A stretch of DNA of 64,000 nt from Candidatus Heimdallarchaeota archaeon (GTDB lineage Archaea; Asgardarchaeota; Heimdallarchaeia; Heimdallarchaeales; Kariarchaeaceae): NCBI GenBank assembly GCA_030149205.1, contig JASBSB010000007.1, positions 310,001 through 374,000 on the forward strand, given 5' to 3'. The position numbers and the translations under genes were made by a program. Positions 7,135-15,446 of this stretch are shown one piece after another; the first letter of the stretch is position 1, and the number at the start of each line of letters is the position of its first letter. Below the pieces are notes generated by a model. That model was given only the letters and a program-made list of their open reading frames with translations, was not told the origin of the DNA and ran no database searches.

Positions 7135-9747
7135 TTGAAGGTAACAAGACAATTCCTTGAAAAATATTTGAGAAAGGATGATCTTATCTTTATAGCAGAA
7201 AATATAGATTTAGACCCCTCAGGAACAAAAAGAGAATTAACAGACAAAATTGTAAAGCATGGAAAACTTGATTTTTATGACTTGGAAGCCTATTTGTTAA
7301 AGGATGACTTAAAGGAAATCTGCGATAAAATGGGTCTTGCTGTAAGCGGGACAAAAATTGAACTGGTACAAAGAATAATTGATGAGTATAAAGATTCATC
7401 CAACCAATTTTATACTGAAGAGGAATCTAATCAAACACCACCTAAAAAAACTAAACCTTCAAACATGAGGAAATACGACGATCTTGATGCAGTTTATGAA
7501 AAATTGGAACTGGTTATCTCACATGAAAAATTAATGGCTGAGTTAGATGAATGGAACCTTGGGTTCATCGTGACAACGTTCCAAAGCTCAAAAGATATCC
7601 AAATTATATTCTTTCTCAAATCAAAAAAAGACCCCCTAATGCTTGTCAGAGGGGATCAGATTCTAAACAACAATCATACTTTCGACTCTTTAACAATGCC
7701 AAAGGATGTTTTTTACCAAAAACTCAAAGAATTTACGAGTTATTTTCCAACATCAAATAAATTATTCACGAACGATGACTTAACAAAAAGCTACCTAACC
7801 ATCAATGAAAGCGAACTGAAATCATTATTAGAATTAAAGGATATATTAGAAAATCTAAACTTTCAGATCTACGTTGATCGCAATATCCTTGCTAAAAATG
7901 TTTCAAAGATGAGGCCGCAGATTCGATTTGTATCACAAGGGATAACACCATTAGAATTCGATGTAATTGCAGCTATAGGAGATCAAGAAATTAATTTATC
8001 TCAAATTGATGAACAAAGCAAAATTTTACAACCTTATGTCGAGTTTCAAAACCGATTCTTTCATGTTTCCAACTTTGACAAATTTATCAAAATTGTAGAG
8101 CGAATTCAGTCCTCTCTGAAAAAGTTAGATAATATTGAAAAAATTAGGTTGAAAAATGGTGATATAGGGGTTCTACCCCCCACCCTCAAAACCGAGCTTG
8201 AAAAAGACGAGATTGAAATAATACCATATGAATACAATGATATCAGCGTTTCCGAGATCCAGGTAGATCCTGCAATCCTTGCAAAATCCGTTTCTGCAAT
8301 AAAACTTAAGGATTACCAAAAAACTGGAGTCGCAAGATTACTGGCTGCAATGAGCAGAAAAAGCTATAACTTTTTTTTGTTGGCTGATGATATGGGGATG
8401 GGAAAAACAATACAAACTCTGGTCAGTTTGACATATCTGAAATTAACTAGAAAACTTAACAACCCGGTGCTATTAATTGTCCCCTTCGTCCAAATTTTTA
8501 ATGAGTGGGAAACCCAGATAATAAATTATGCTCCAGCCTTAAATTACCTGATTTACCATAGCTCTCGCCATAACGAAATCAGCAGACAAACGAACAAAAT
8601 TCAGGTAAATGACTTAGTAATAACCACTATTCAGACCTTCAAAATCAATTTCAATAGTTTTAATAGGTATACCTGGGACGGAATTATTATAGATGAAGCT
8701 TCTAAATGCATTCGCAATCCAGAAACTCAAAATCACAGAGCTATAATTAAGTTTGTAAAGGCAAATCCCAAAGCCTTTCGCCTGGCATTAACAGGCACAC
8801 CAATAGAGAATCGACTTCAGGATCTTTGGGCTGTATTTAGATTCCTTGAACCAGGATATTTACTCTCTCAGAAAAAATTCCATGAGAGCTTTGGAACAGA
8901 AGAATTGGATACATCCTCACCTAAATTTGAGCTACTCTTAAACCTAATCTACCCATTCATTTTATACCGACGTCGAACTGATTTCTTAGACCTCCCACCA
9001 TTGGAAGAAATTAAGGTCTCCTGCACACTGACACAAAAACAGATAGTTAAATACAAAACCTGGGTTAACCTGTTTGAAAAAAGTCTTGGTACTAACATGG
9101 AACAATCTGGGAGAGTTAATCTTATTCTCAAAACAATTATCAGACTCAAGCAAATTGCTAATCATCCAGCAAGCATTGAAGAGGAGATTGACCTCAACAC
9201 AGTAAATAAAAAAGACTCGGGGAAAGTCCTGAAACTGATAGAGCTCCTGAAAAAGCATAAAAGTCAGGGTGAAAAATGTATCATCTTCACACAGTTTGTT
9301 AATACCGGTAAAATTCTGCAGAAAATAATCAAAGACGAATTCGGGGGTCCGGTCTTGTTTTATTTTGGAGGATTAACAGCAAACAAAAGACAAGAAACCC
9401 AACAATTATTTAATGAAAATCCAGATTATTGGGTTATGGTCATATCAACCCACTCGGGAAGCTTTGGGTTAAACCTGCAGGCTGGAACCGTTGTAATACA
9501 CTTTGATCGCTGGTGGAACCCCGCTGTTGAAAACCAAGGGACAGCAAGAATTCACAGAATAGGACAGAAAGAAAAAGTTACTGCTTATAAACTCATAACC
9601 AAAGGAACCATAGAGGAGCAGATTGATGCATTACTTGAATCAAAGCTAAAACAAAATGCGATTCTGGAACAAGTGTCAACCATGAACGAACTTAAGGCAA
9701 TGTCCAATGACAAACTCAAAGAAATCTTGCGCTATAAAGATACATAA
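7135..9747 (+). CDS. SNF2-family helicase with two N-terminal SAP domains
   Basis: An 870-residue ATP-dependent DNA translocase of the SNF2 branch of superfamily 2. Residues 5-85 hold two SAP-like helix-extension-helix units (each with LRKDDL or LLKDDL, then SGTK, then EL), which usually bind DNA. The ATPase core follows: motif I MGMGKT near 420, motif II DEAS near 520 (DEAH or DEGH is usual), motif III LTGTPIENRLQDLW, and motif VI ARIHRIGQKEKV in the C-terminal lobe. The 300 residues between SAP and ATPase are unassigned. The start is TTG 7135; no better in-frame ATG is available before the first SAP unit. It stands alone as cargo between a DinB remnant and the intact DinB gene. A role in chromatin remodelling, repair or defence is possible. 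Confidence 0.85.
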   Translation: MKVTRQFLEKYLRKDDLIFIAENIDLDPSGTKRELTDKIVKHGKLDFYDLEAYLLKDDLKEICDKMGLAVSGTKIELVQRIIDEYKDSSNQFYTEEESNQTPPKKTKPSNMRKYDDLDAVYEKLELVISHEKLMAELDEWNLGFIVTTFQSSKDIQIIFFLKSKKDPLMLVRGDQILNNNHTFDSLTMPKDVFYQKLKEFTSYFPTSNKLFTNDDLTKSYLTINESELKSLLELKDILENLNFQIYVDRNILAKNVSKMRPQIRFVSQGITPLEFDVIAAIGDQEINLSQIDEQSKILQPYVEFQNRFFHVSNFDKFIKIVERIQSSLKKLDNIEKIRLKNGDIGVLPPTLKTELEKDEIEIIPYEYNDISVSEIQVDPAILAKSVSAIKLKDYQKTGVARLLAAMSRKSYNFFLLADDMGMGKTIQTLVSLTYLKLTRKLNNPVLLIVPFVQIFNEWETQIINYAPALNYLIYHSSRHNEISRQTNKIQVNDLVITTIQTFKINFNSFNRYTWDGIIIDEASKCIRNPETQNHRAIIKFVKANPKAFRLALTGTPIENRLQDLWAVFRFLEPGYLLSQKKFHESFGTEELDTSSPKFELLLNLIYPFILYRRRTDFLDLPPLEEIKVSCTLTQKQIVKYKTWVNLFEKSLGTNMEQSGRVNLILKTIIRLKQIANHPASIEEEIDLNTVNKKDSGKVLKLIELLKKHKSQGEKCIIFTQFVNTGKILQKIIKDEFGGPVLFYFGGLTANKRQETQQLFNENPDYWVMVISTHSGSFGLNLQAGTVVIHFDRWWNPAVENQGTARIHRIGQKEKVTAYKLITKGTIEEQIDALLESKLKQNAILEQVSTMNELKAMSNDKLKEILRYKDT

Positions 9748-9868
9748 CCCGATGATATGCCCATCAGATTGCCTGAAATGACAACAACACCGACAACAAT
9801 TCTATACTTATTACTGGAAGATATCACAAAACCGTGCCAAAGAATTTTTTTGGAGGAGCTCCACTTCC

Positions 9869-10396
9869 CTAAACCTTACTGATCCCCCTCCAACCACTGG
9901 CTGGAAGATCGTGTCTCTTCAAAACCTGATTCAGTATCGCTGTGTGTTCCATGATATGACGCATGTTGTACAGCAGCAGCTCACCCTTAGACATGTCTAA
10001 CCAGGGAAACCCACTCTCATCTGCCAGCTGAGATACCAGATCGCCGGCAAAATATGTGCGCAGATTCTGACGGGAGTGCTCAAGAAACCTGAGTATGTCC
10101 TCCTTGCTGACAACGTCTTCCATAATGTCATCAAGGGAGGTCTCAGCATACTTCAACAGAAAGTCTGGGTGACGGTAGGTCTCATGAATATTGCTGACAC
10201 CCGGTCTGAATGTCGCAAAGTAGTAATCAACAAAGAAGACCACATGAGCTGAGATGCGCCAGAATGGTGGGTTATCGTCTACGTGATCCCACATGTCTGC
10301 TGTTGCTGTCTCAATAGCCACCTGGAGCATGTCAAGAGATGCACCCAGCTGTCGGTTCACCCAGCTCACCCAATCAGTGGGGAACTTAGAATCCAT
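9869..10396 (-). CDS. DinB-fold four-helix protein
   Basis: A 175-residue protein with the DinB/YfiT-like pattern: a histidine in the second helix (ISAHVVFFVDYY) and an MRHIMEHTAILNQVL helix near the C-terminus whose histidines would complete a metal site. Members of this superfamily are small metal-dependent enzymes, often thiol-linked transferases or hydrolases; the substrate here cannot be told. An in-frame TTG lies two codons upstream (10402). I prefer ATG 10396 because a TATA box (10418-10425) is about 26 bases before it. The last 80 or so bases are duplicated at 6885-6971. Confidence 0.8.
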   Translation of the reverse strand: MDSKFPTDWVSWVNRQLGASLDMLQVAIETATADMWDHVDDNPPFWRISAHVVFFVDYYFATFRPGVSNIHETYRHPDFLLKYAETSLDDIMEDVVSKEDILRFLEHSRQNLRTYFAGDLVSQLADESGFPWLDMSKGELLLYNMRHIMEHTAILNQVLKRHDLPASGWRGISKV

Positions 10397-10417
10397 ACTC
10401 AAGTTGCTATCAAAACC

Positions 10418-10425
10418 TAATAAAG
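10418..10425 (-). promoter_or_regulatory. TATA box of DinB-like gene (leaderless)
   Basis: CTTTATTA on the minus strand, centred about 26 bases before ATG 10396. It decides that start over the upstream TTG. Confidence 0.55.
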
Positions 10426-10648
10426 ATAACTCTTGAAATTTGTGCTGAAATATAGTACTAAGAACAGAATATAGAAAAGTATCTATATGATGGGGTGATT
10501 ACATTTGTTTCCAAAATCTCTGACCCAATTTAGGATAAAAATATTAAACAATATCACAATACTCAATTATCTTAATATTAATTTTTCCTAGATAAAAAAT
10601 TATTTATCTAGAAATTATTTTATAATTGTTTGTTGGACTTCAAACTGG

Positions 10649-10656
10649 TTTATAAA
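10649..10656 (+). promoter_or_regulatory. TATA box of methyltransferase gene (leaderless)
   Basis: TTTATAAA is centred about 25 bases before ATG 10678. It favours that start over TTG 10630, which would lie upstream of the promoter. Confidence 0.55.
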
Positions 10657-10677
10657 TGGAACTTCATAGATTATATT

Positions 10678-11550
10678 ATGAGTAGGTTAGAAGAAAAATC
10701 TATGAATCAATTTTCTTCTCTCTCTGAACCAAAGTTGTATGTTAAGGATTCAAGAGAGTTGTTTGAATTATCAGATGAAAGTATAGAACTAATGATTACG
10801 TCTCCACCATACTGGCAAATTAAAGATTATGGCAATAAGAAGCAGATAGGGTGGAATCAAGACCTAACTAAATACTTCAACGATTTAAATTCTGTATGGT
10901 TAGAGACATATAGGGCTTTGAAAAAGGGAGGACGTATGTGTATTAACATTGGAGATCAGTACATCAGGGGTAGTAAAACAAATCCCTACCAAATTATTCC
11001 TTTACATGCAATGCTTGTCAATAATCTATTAAATGGGATGGAATTAGATTCAAATAACATTATCTATCTTGGAAGTATTATATGGCAAAAAGTGAGTACA
11101 ACAAAAACTTCAGGTGGGGGTGTATTTATGGGATCATATCCTTATCCTCGAAATGGGATGGTTACCTATAACTATGAATACATTGCAATATTCAAAAAGC
11201 TCGGAAAAGATAAATCATTAAAACCCACCCATGAAGCAAAAATTGTTTCAAAGATGAGTAAAGCTGAATGGTCCGAATATTTTACTGGGACTTGGAATTT
11301 TCCTGGAGTTTCTCAAAAAAATCATATCGCTATGTTTCCCGAAGAGCTCCCATATCGCTTGATTAGAATGTTTTCCTTCCCCGGTGAAACCATCTTAGAT
11401 CCTTTTGCTGGTAGTGGAACAACATTGAAAGTAGCAAGTGAACTGGGAAGAAACTCAATTGGTTACGAAATCGGATGGGATACAAAAACAGAAGAATCAT
11501 GGGAAGAAGTTATAAAACAAAAGGTACCAAATATAGAATTCAATTATTAG
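10678..11550 (+). CDS. DNA methyltransferase, N4-cytosine/N6-adenine, beta class order
   Basis: The 290-residue enzyme carries motif IV as TSPPYW (about residues 41-46) near the N-terminus and the S-adenosylmethionine-binding motif I as DPFAGSGTT (about 241-249) near the C-terminus, the permuted order of beta-class amino-methyltransferases. SPPY rather than DPPY favours N4-methylcytosine, though this is not decisive. It ends convergently with the winged-helix gene 11547-11918, the stop codons overlapping by four bases. A nuclease-fold gene lies about 600 bases further on, so it could be the modification half of a restriction system or an orphan. The N-terminal extension present if TTG 10630 were used looks non-coding. 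Confidence 0.85.
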   Translation: MSRLEEKSMNQFSSLSEPKLYVKDSRELFELSDESIELMITSPPYWQIKDYGNKKQIGWNQDLTKYFNDLNSVWLETYRALKKGGRMCINIGDQYIRGSKTNPYQIIPLHAMLVNNLLNGMELDSNNIIYLGSIIWQKVSTTKTSGGGVFMGSYPYPRNGMVTYNYEYIAIFKKLGKDKSLKPTHEAKIVSKMSKAEWSEYFTGTWNFPGVSQKNHIAMFPEELPYRLIRMFSFPGETILDPFAGSGTTLKVASELGRNSIGYEIGWDTKTEESWEEVIKQKVPNIEFNY

Positions 11551-11918
11551 ATTTCTTCATCATCTAAAGCTATTTCTGTTGCAAATGCTGGTGTTTTATT
11601 CCAATAAAGTGAATAGTTATTAAGCATCTGCAAAGCTCTGTTCTGAATTTTCGTTGACCTTCTCATTAAGGAGTTATATTTTTCTAGTAAGACTTTTTCA
11701 TCCTTTATTAAAAAATAACCCGCATTTTTACCACTAGTTTGTGACCCTAGTGGTAGGTTATATCTTACCATTGCTTCTTTAATAAGTCCTCGAGTCTTTA
11801 TGAAGGTATCATTGTCATCAATATCAAACATTACAGATATGTCTCTTGAAGTTATTGCCTCCAACTCCCCAATATGTTTCATTAACTCTTTTGCGATTTT
11901 TTCAACCTTATCTGTCAT
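11547..11918 (-). CDS. Small winged-helix-like DNA-binding protein
   Basis: The 123-residue protein starts with a helical region (LEAITSRDISVMFDID), followed by a TRGLIKEAM helix and NLPLGSQTSGKNAGYFLIKD. That order is typical of a winged-helix domain in which the wing carries the G-S-x-T-x-G-x-G-Y-F segment, as in many phage or restriction-associated regulators. The C-terminus is helical and ends acidic. It is convergent with the methyltransferase gene and could control the nuclease gene next to it. Function inferred only from pattern. Confidence 0.65.
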   Translation of the reverse strand: MTDKVEKIAKELMKHIGELEAITSRDISVMFDIDDNDTFIKTRGLIKEAMVRYNLPLGSQTSGKNAGYFLIKDEKVLLEKYNSLMRRSTKIQNRALQMLNNYSLYWNKTPAFATEIALDDEEI

Positions 11919-12162
11919 AAATTTATCCTAGGAATTTTTCCTTGAACTATTAGGGATATAAGCTTATTTAATGTTAACTTAAATATCTCAAAATTCTACA
12001 TGATTAAAGGATAATTTAATGTAAAAACTATATTTGAGATATAATGAAGAAGTAGAATAATTATTTAATCTATGTCATATTTGAGGGTAAATATTAATCT
12101 GAAAATCTAGCTGTGACCGAGAGACTTTACCCACGCACATTTTTCACATATTTTTATAATTG
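11919..12162. other. Intergenic, AT-rich
   Basis: Spacer between the 5' end of the winged-helix gene and the 3' end of the nuclease-fold gene. A GCTTATATCC box near 11952-11961 on the minus strand is a plausible promoter for the winged-helix gene, with a leader of roughly a dozen bases. I see nothing else. Confidence 0.4.
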
Positions 12163-12582
12163 TTATGCATTTTTGTTTTCTGAAAAAAATATTGTATGGT
12201 TAATTTTTTCTATCATTAGTTCCAAAATAGTTTTATTTCCATTGCATATTTTTTTAAGGTCATTTCCATCTAAAAGAATTATAAAGAAATCGTTGCTTTT
12301 AAAGAAATTCTGAGCTCTTCGTTTCGCATTTTTGGAAAAAAAACTCGTAGTTACAAACCCTCCAAATTTGCATTTTCTCTCAAAAAATTCACATATCAAG
12401 TGAGACATATCCTTAACATTGATTGTTTCTTTTTGATTTTTACATTCAAATATAGCAAGATTTCCTTGAATGGGGTGCTCTTTTATAAACTCTGGACCAA
12501 TATTAAAATATAGATCCACTTCTGAGGTTTCGGTTCGTATTTGTTTATTTCTGAAGTTGAAATCGTTAATTAAATTAAGCAA
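12163..12582 (-). CDS. PD-(D/E)XK nuclease-fold part of a frameshifted gene
   Basis: This frame carries a restriction-endonuclease-like core: EVDLYFN, then NLAIFECKNQ (the E-x-K signature), then a GGFVTTSFFSKNAKRRAQ helix as in Mrr-type nucleases. The frame is open well beyond the first usable TTG (12582), back to a run of ten T at 12692-12701. It reads SNLGLLAKNICLKYSNSP and then KGHKFEDKVIELL, the typical helix before the catalytic core of such nucleases. It is therefore the C-terminal half of the gene whose N-terminal half is 12651-13040, shifted by one base in the homopolymer. A nuclease targeting modified or foreign DNA is the likely role. Confidence 0.7.
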   Translation of the reverse strand: MLNLINDFNFRNKQIRTETSEVDLYFNIGPEFIKEHPIQGNLAIFECKNQKETINVKDMSHLICEFFERKCKFGGFVTTSFFSKNAKRRAQNFFKSNDFFIILLDGNDLKKICNGNKTILELMIEKINHTIFFSENKNA

Positions 12583-12650
12583 TTCAATAACCTTATCTTC
12601 AAATTTGTGCCCTTTTGTGTGATTAGAGTCAGTTGGACTATTTGAATACT

Positions 12651-13040
12651 TTAAGCAAATATTTTTTGCAAGTAATCCAAGGTTTGATTTGTTTTTTTTT
12701 TAAATTTTTTGAGATCAAACTTACTTAGATTGGGATAGATATTAAATTGATATAAACCGCTATCAAGATGAATAACGTTATCATCATCGGGGCAATTAAA
12801 TTTCTTGTCAGCATATTCGAGTTCTCCGAACTCCTGATATACCCCACATTTATCACACATTGCTGTCCAATAAAATTTTAGATATCCTTCATTAGCTAGT
12901 TTTTTAATTGTATCATAGAAATTTTTTGAGTCTTGAGACCTCTCCTTTAACGAAAGCCCATTAATCCAGAAGAAACCTTTGTCAATCTCTTCTTGGATCA
13001 TCTCAATTAAAGAATTCGTCAAGAGCCTGTTGGACATCAT
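12651..13040 (-). CDS. N-terminal part of the frameshifted nuclease-fold gene
   Basis: A 129-residue frame with a winged-helix-like N-terminus (SLIEMIQEEIDKGFFWINGL) and a possible metal-binding knuckle (MCDKCGVYQEF with a further Cys in FNCPDDD). It terminates soon after a ten-A run (T on the plus strand, 12692-12701), whereas the other frame continues seamlessly into the nuclease core at 12163-12582. The start ATG 13040 has a perfect AGGAGG Shine-Dalgarno sequence (13046-13051) lying inside the end of the upstream gene, which it overlaps by about 38 bases. One extra A in the run would make a single protein of about 292 residues. Confidence 0.65.
   Translation of the reverse strand: MMSNRLLTNSLIEMIQEEIDKGFFWINGLSLKERSQDSKNFYDTIKKLANEGYLKFYWTAMCDKCGVYQEFGELEYADKKFNCPDDDNVIHLDSGLYQFNIYPNLSKFDLKKFKKKTNQTLDYLQKIFA
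12692..12701 (-). other. A10 homopolymer at the frame break (slippery site or sequencing error)
   Basis: Ten consecutive T on the plus strand (A on the coding strand) mark the point where the two halves of the nuclease-fold gene change frame. Adding one base restores one reading frame. An A-rich run like this also allows minus-one slippage by ribosome or RNA polymerase, so expression of both short and full-length products is possible. An assembly error in the homopolymer is the simplest alternative. Confidence 0.75.
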
Positions 13041-13992
13041 CAATTCCTCCTATACTTTTCAAATCTATTTCATTATTAAAGTCAATTTTATTAGAATAGA
13101 CTTTGTCAAAGATTTCTATAATTGCGTTAATGAGATTTTCTTGATAAGTTCTTGTCAACGTATAATCACCAGAAGAGGGATAAAACCTAAAATTTATTTT
13201 TTCATTGGCTTGTCCTTGAACTTGAAAAGATGCTGTTATCTTATGTAGGGTATAATTCTCCTTCGTCATATTTTCTTTGAATTCATCAATCGCACCAAGA
13301 TCGACGTGGCTTGATGTCCTCATTCCTCTTTCAGTGATCAATTCTCCTTCACAGTGAAAGTTGGCATAAGAAACAGACATAGCTTTAAGTAGCTTCATCA
13401 GATCAGAATTATCCATCACAAGTTCTTTTATCATTATATGTGATTTGACCGTAGAAATTATTTGTTGTGGAATGTGCTTACCTCTTACAGCAAGTATACT
13501 GTATTTTTTATACAAAACTAATGTAACATACTCACTTGGAGTTATATACTCCGGAACTCCATTTTTCAAATAAAAGTTAGTAGATGAACTTATTTGAAGA
13601 AAAATAAACTTAAACATAAAATCATTTTCATGTTTGTTAATGAAAAATGTTTTACTTAAGCTGTTGAGAGCACCTATGAGGCTGCTCATATCCGTTAAAT
13701 TTTGTTTTTCTTTTACCCAAAAAAGTTTTCCTTTCCCTCCTGTGTTTGCAAAATTATTATATAATTTTTCTATTTCTTTTTTAGAAAGACCTCTTTTTAA
13801 ATCTAATATATCTGTTGGTGTTAAACCATCAATATTTTTACCTAAGAAATTGAATAAGCGATTAGTAGTTGCATTGCTTTCCATGATTCTTAACAAATAG
13901 TCCAATTTTCCTTTATCGGAATTTATATAATCTAAATTGGGAGCTTCCTCTTCCATTTCCTCTAGATCATTATTTTCATTGTATTCTTCCAT
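13003..13992 (-). CDS. Hypothetical protein, first gene of nuclease-fold operon
   Basis: A 329-residue soluble protein with an acidic N-terminus (MEEYNENNDLEEMEEEAP). I recognise no domain. It ends inside the start region of the nuclease-fold gene, so the two are translationally coupled. Its own ATG is preceded by AGGAG at a spacing of about five bases, unlike the many leaderless genes in the window, and the second gene also has a Shine-Dalgarno sequence. It could be a target-recognition or effector partner of the nuclease. Codon use is very AT-rich, which suggests acquired DNA. Confidence 0.7.
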   Translation of the reverse strand: MEEYNENNDLEEMEEEAPNLDYINSDKGKLDYLLRIMESNATTNRLFNFLGKNIDGLTPTDILDLKRGLSKKEIEKLYNNFANTGGKGKLFWVKEKQNLTDMSSLIGALNSLSKTFFINKHENDFMFKFIFLQISSSTNFYLKNGVPEYITPSEYVTLVLYKKYSILAVRGKHIPQQIISTVKSHIMIKELVMDNSDLMKLLKAMSVSYANFHCEGELITERGMRTSSHVDLGAIDEFKENMTKENYTLHKITASFQVQGQANEKINFRFYPSSGDYTLTRTYQENLINAIIEIFDKVYSNKIDFNNEIDLKSIGGIDDVQQALDEFFN

Positions 13993-14580
13993 TTAACTCC
14001 TATAATCCTCCTTAAGATCATTTTGTAACTTTAAAGTGGTACGAATTTCCTTACCTTTATTTTTGAATAATATATGATCATTATTTAATAGTCTTCTATT
14101 CTGATAAATTAAAAGATCTTTAATTGATTTATATCTTTGTCTTAAATCTTTATTTATTAACTCTCTATTACCATTTTTAATTTTTAAAATTGAAATTAGT
14201 ACAAATAATTTAATATTTTATCCCTCATTTAGCTGTAATTAATAGATTTACCAAATCTAATTAAGCTTTACTAATGTAAGGCAAATGAATTTAGATTATT
14301 CTGGTGTTTCTTGAATTCAATTACAAATGGCTTTTTACTAAATAATTCGATATTGTTAATTTGCTGTACTCAAGAATCTTCGTGTATGACAAAGGAATTA
14401 GTTTCTCATCTGATTTGTGTGTGCATTGTTAACAGTGTGTTCGTTCTATACTGTACACATTGTATATATTAGATGTATTGATTGTATGCGTTAATTGTAT
14501 ATATTGTATTCATTATATGGGACACTGTGTGCATTCTATGATCCAAGCAAAACATAAAAAACCACTCAGAGGAAGACACT
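13993..14580. other. AT-rich intergenic region with degenerate repeats before MoxR gene
   Basis: The left two thirds are very AT-rich and hold no reading frame that looks coding. From about 14394 to 14540 the sequence turns into degenerate repeats of ATTGTATATATT / ATTGTATGCGTT and two copies of GTGTGCATT. These could be regulator sites for the MoxR-VWA operon. AACATAAAAA at 14551-14560 is centred about 25 bases before ATG 14581 and is the likely TATA box. Confidence 0.45.
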
Positions 14581-15414
14581 ATGATGATAAACCAAGAAAT
14601 GCTCAAAGAGCAGCATTATATCGCAGATCAGCAGACAACAACTGTGACAGATATAGCAACCAGGCTCGAAAAACCAATACTCGTCGAGGGACCACCCGGC
14701 ACCGGAAAAACAACCCTCGCCAAGGCAATTGCGGGGGCGACACAAAAACAGCTCATCAGGATCCAGTGCTATGAGGGAATCACTGCAGAACAGGTCATAG
14801 GAGAGTTTAACTACTCAAAACAGCTCCTCGCAATACAGATGGGAAAGAACACCGATATCAACGACCTCTTCACCGCTGAGTACTTCATCAATAGACCACT
14901 CCTCATCGCTATGAATACACCAAGTGTCCTTCTCATCGATGAGATTGACAGGGCGGATGAGGAGTTTGAGGCATTTCTTCTCGAGGCACTCGGAGAGTTT
15001 CAGATAACCGTGCCTGAGCTGGGAACCATCCCCGCAAAACATAAGCCCATCGTCGTCCTCACCTCAAATGGAACAAGGGAGATAAGCCACGCACTAAGAA
15101 GAAGATCATTGTATCTCTACCTCGACTATCCTGACACACTCAAGGAGAAACAGATAATCCAGACACACATTCCACAGATAGACCTGATGCTCGTCGATAA
15201 GATCATACGAACCGTCCAAAGGCTCAGAAACTCTGACAAGATAGCAAATCCACCCTCCGTTGCTGAGACCATCGAGTTTGCAAAAGCTCTCATGATACTC
15301 GGTGAGGAGTTCATTGAGCCAGAAAAAATTACACAGCTGACTGGAATACTACTCAAAACAGCATCTGACCATTATGAGGCAAATAAACTGCTCTCCAAAC
15401 AATCTACGAACTAG
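14581..15414 (+). CDS. MoxR-type AAA+ ATPase
   Basis: The 277-residue ATPase has Walker A GPPGTGKTT near residues 37-45, Walker B LLIDEIDRAD near 117-126, sensor-like VLTSNGTREIS and an arginine-finger-like ALRRRSLYLYLDYP. Short length and the DEID-R-A-D pattern fit the MoxR family, which acts with VWA-domain proteins as a metal-cofactor-inserting or remodelling chaperone. The VWA gene follows after about 30 bases. The ATG lies about 25 bases after a TATA-like box; a second ATG follows immediately at 14584. The GC content is clearly higher than in the preceding island. Confidence 0.88.
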   Translation: MMINQEMLKEQHYIADQQTTTVTDIATRLEKPILVEGPPGTGKTTLAKAIAGATQKQLIRIQCYEGITAEQVIGEFNYSKQLLAIQMGKNTDINDLFTAEYFINRPLLIAMNTPSVLLIDEIDRADEEFEAFLLEALGEFQITVPELGTIPAKHKPIVVLTSNGTREISHALRRRSLYLYLDYPDTLKEKQIIQTHIPQIDLMLVDKIIRTVQRLRNSDKIANPPSVAETIEFAKALMILGEEFIEPEKITQLTGILLKTASDHYEANKLLSKQSTN

Positions 15415-15416
15415 CT

Positions 15417-15425
15417 CTTTAAATC
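15417..15425 (+). promoter_or_regulatory. TATA box for the VWA gene
   Basis: CTTTAAATC lies just after the MoxR stop codon and is centred about 26 bases before GTG 15447. The second gene may thus have its own leaderless message. Confidence 0.45.
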
Positions 15426-15446
15426 TCTCAAAATCTACACTCATCT

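Noticed and set aside
10630..10677. N-terminal extension of the methyltransferase from TTG 10630
   Set aside because: It lies upstream of or across the TATA box at 10649-10656.
14460..14774. 104-codon frame overlapping the MoxR start
   Set aside because: It overlaps the MoxR gene in another frame, and its N-terminal part is translated low-complexity repeat.
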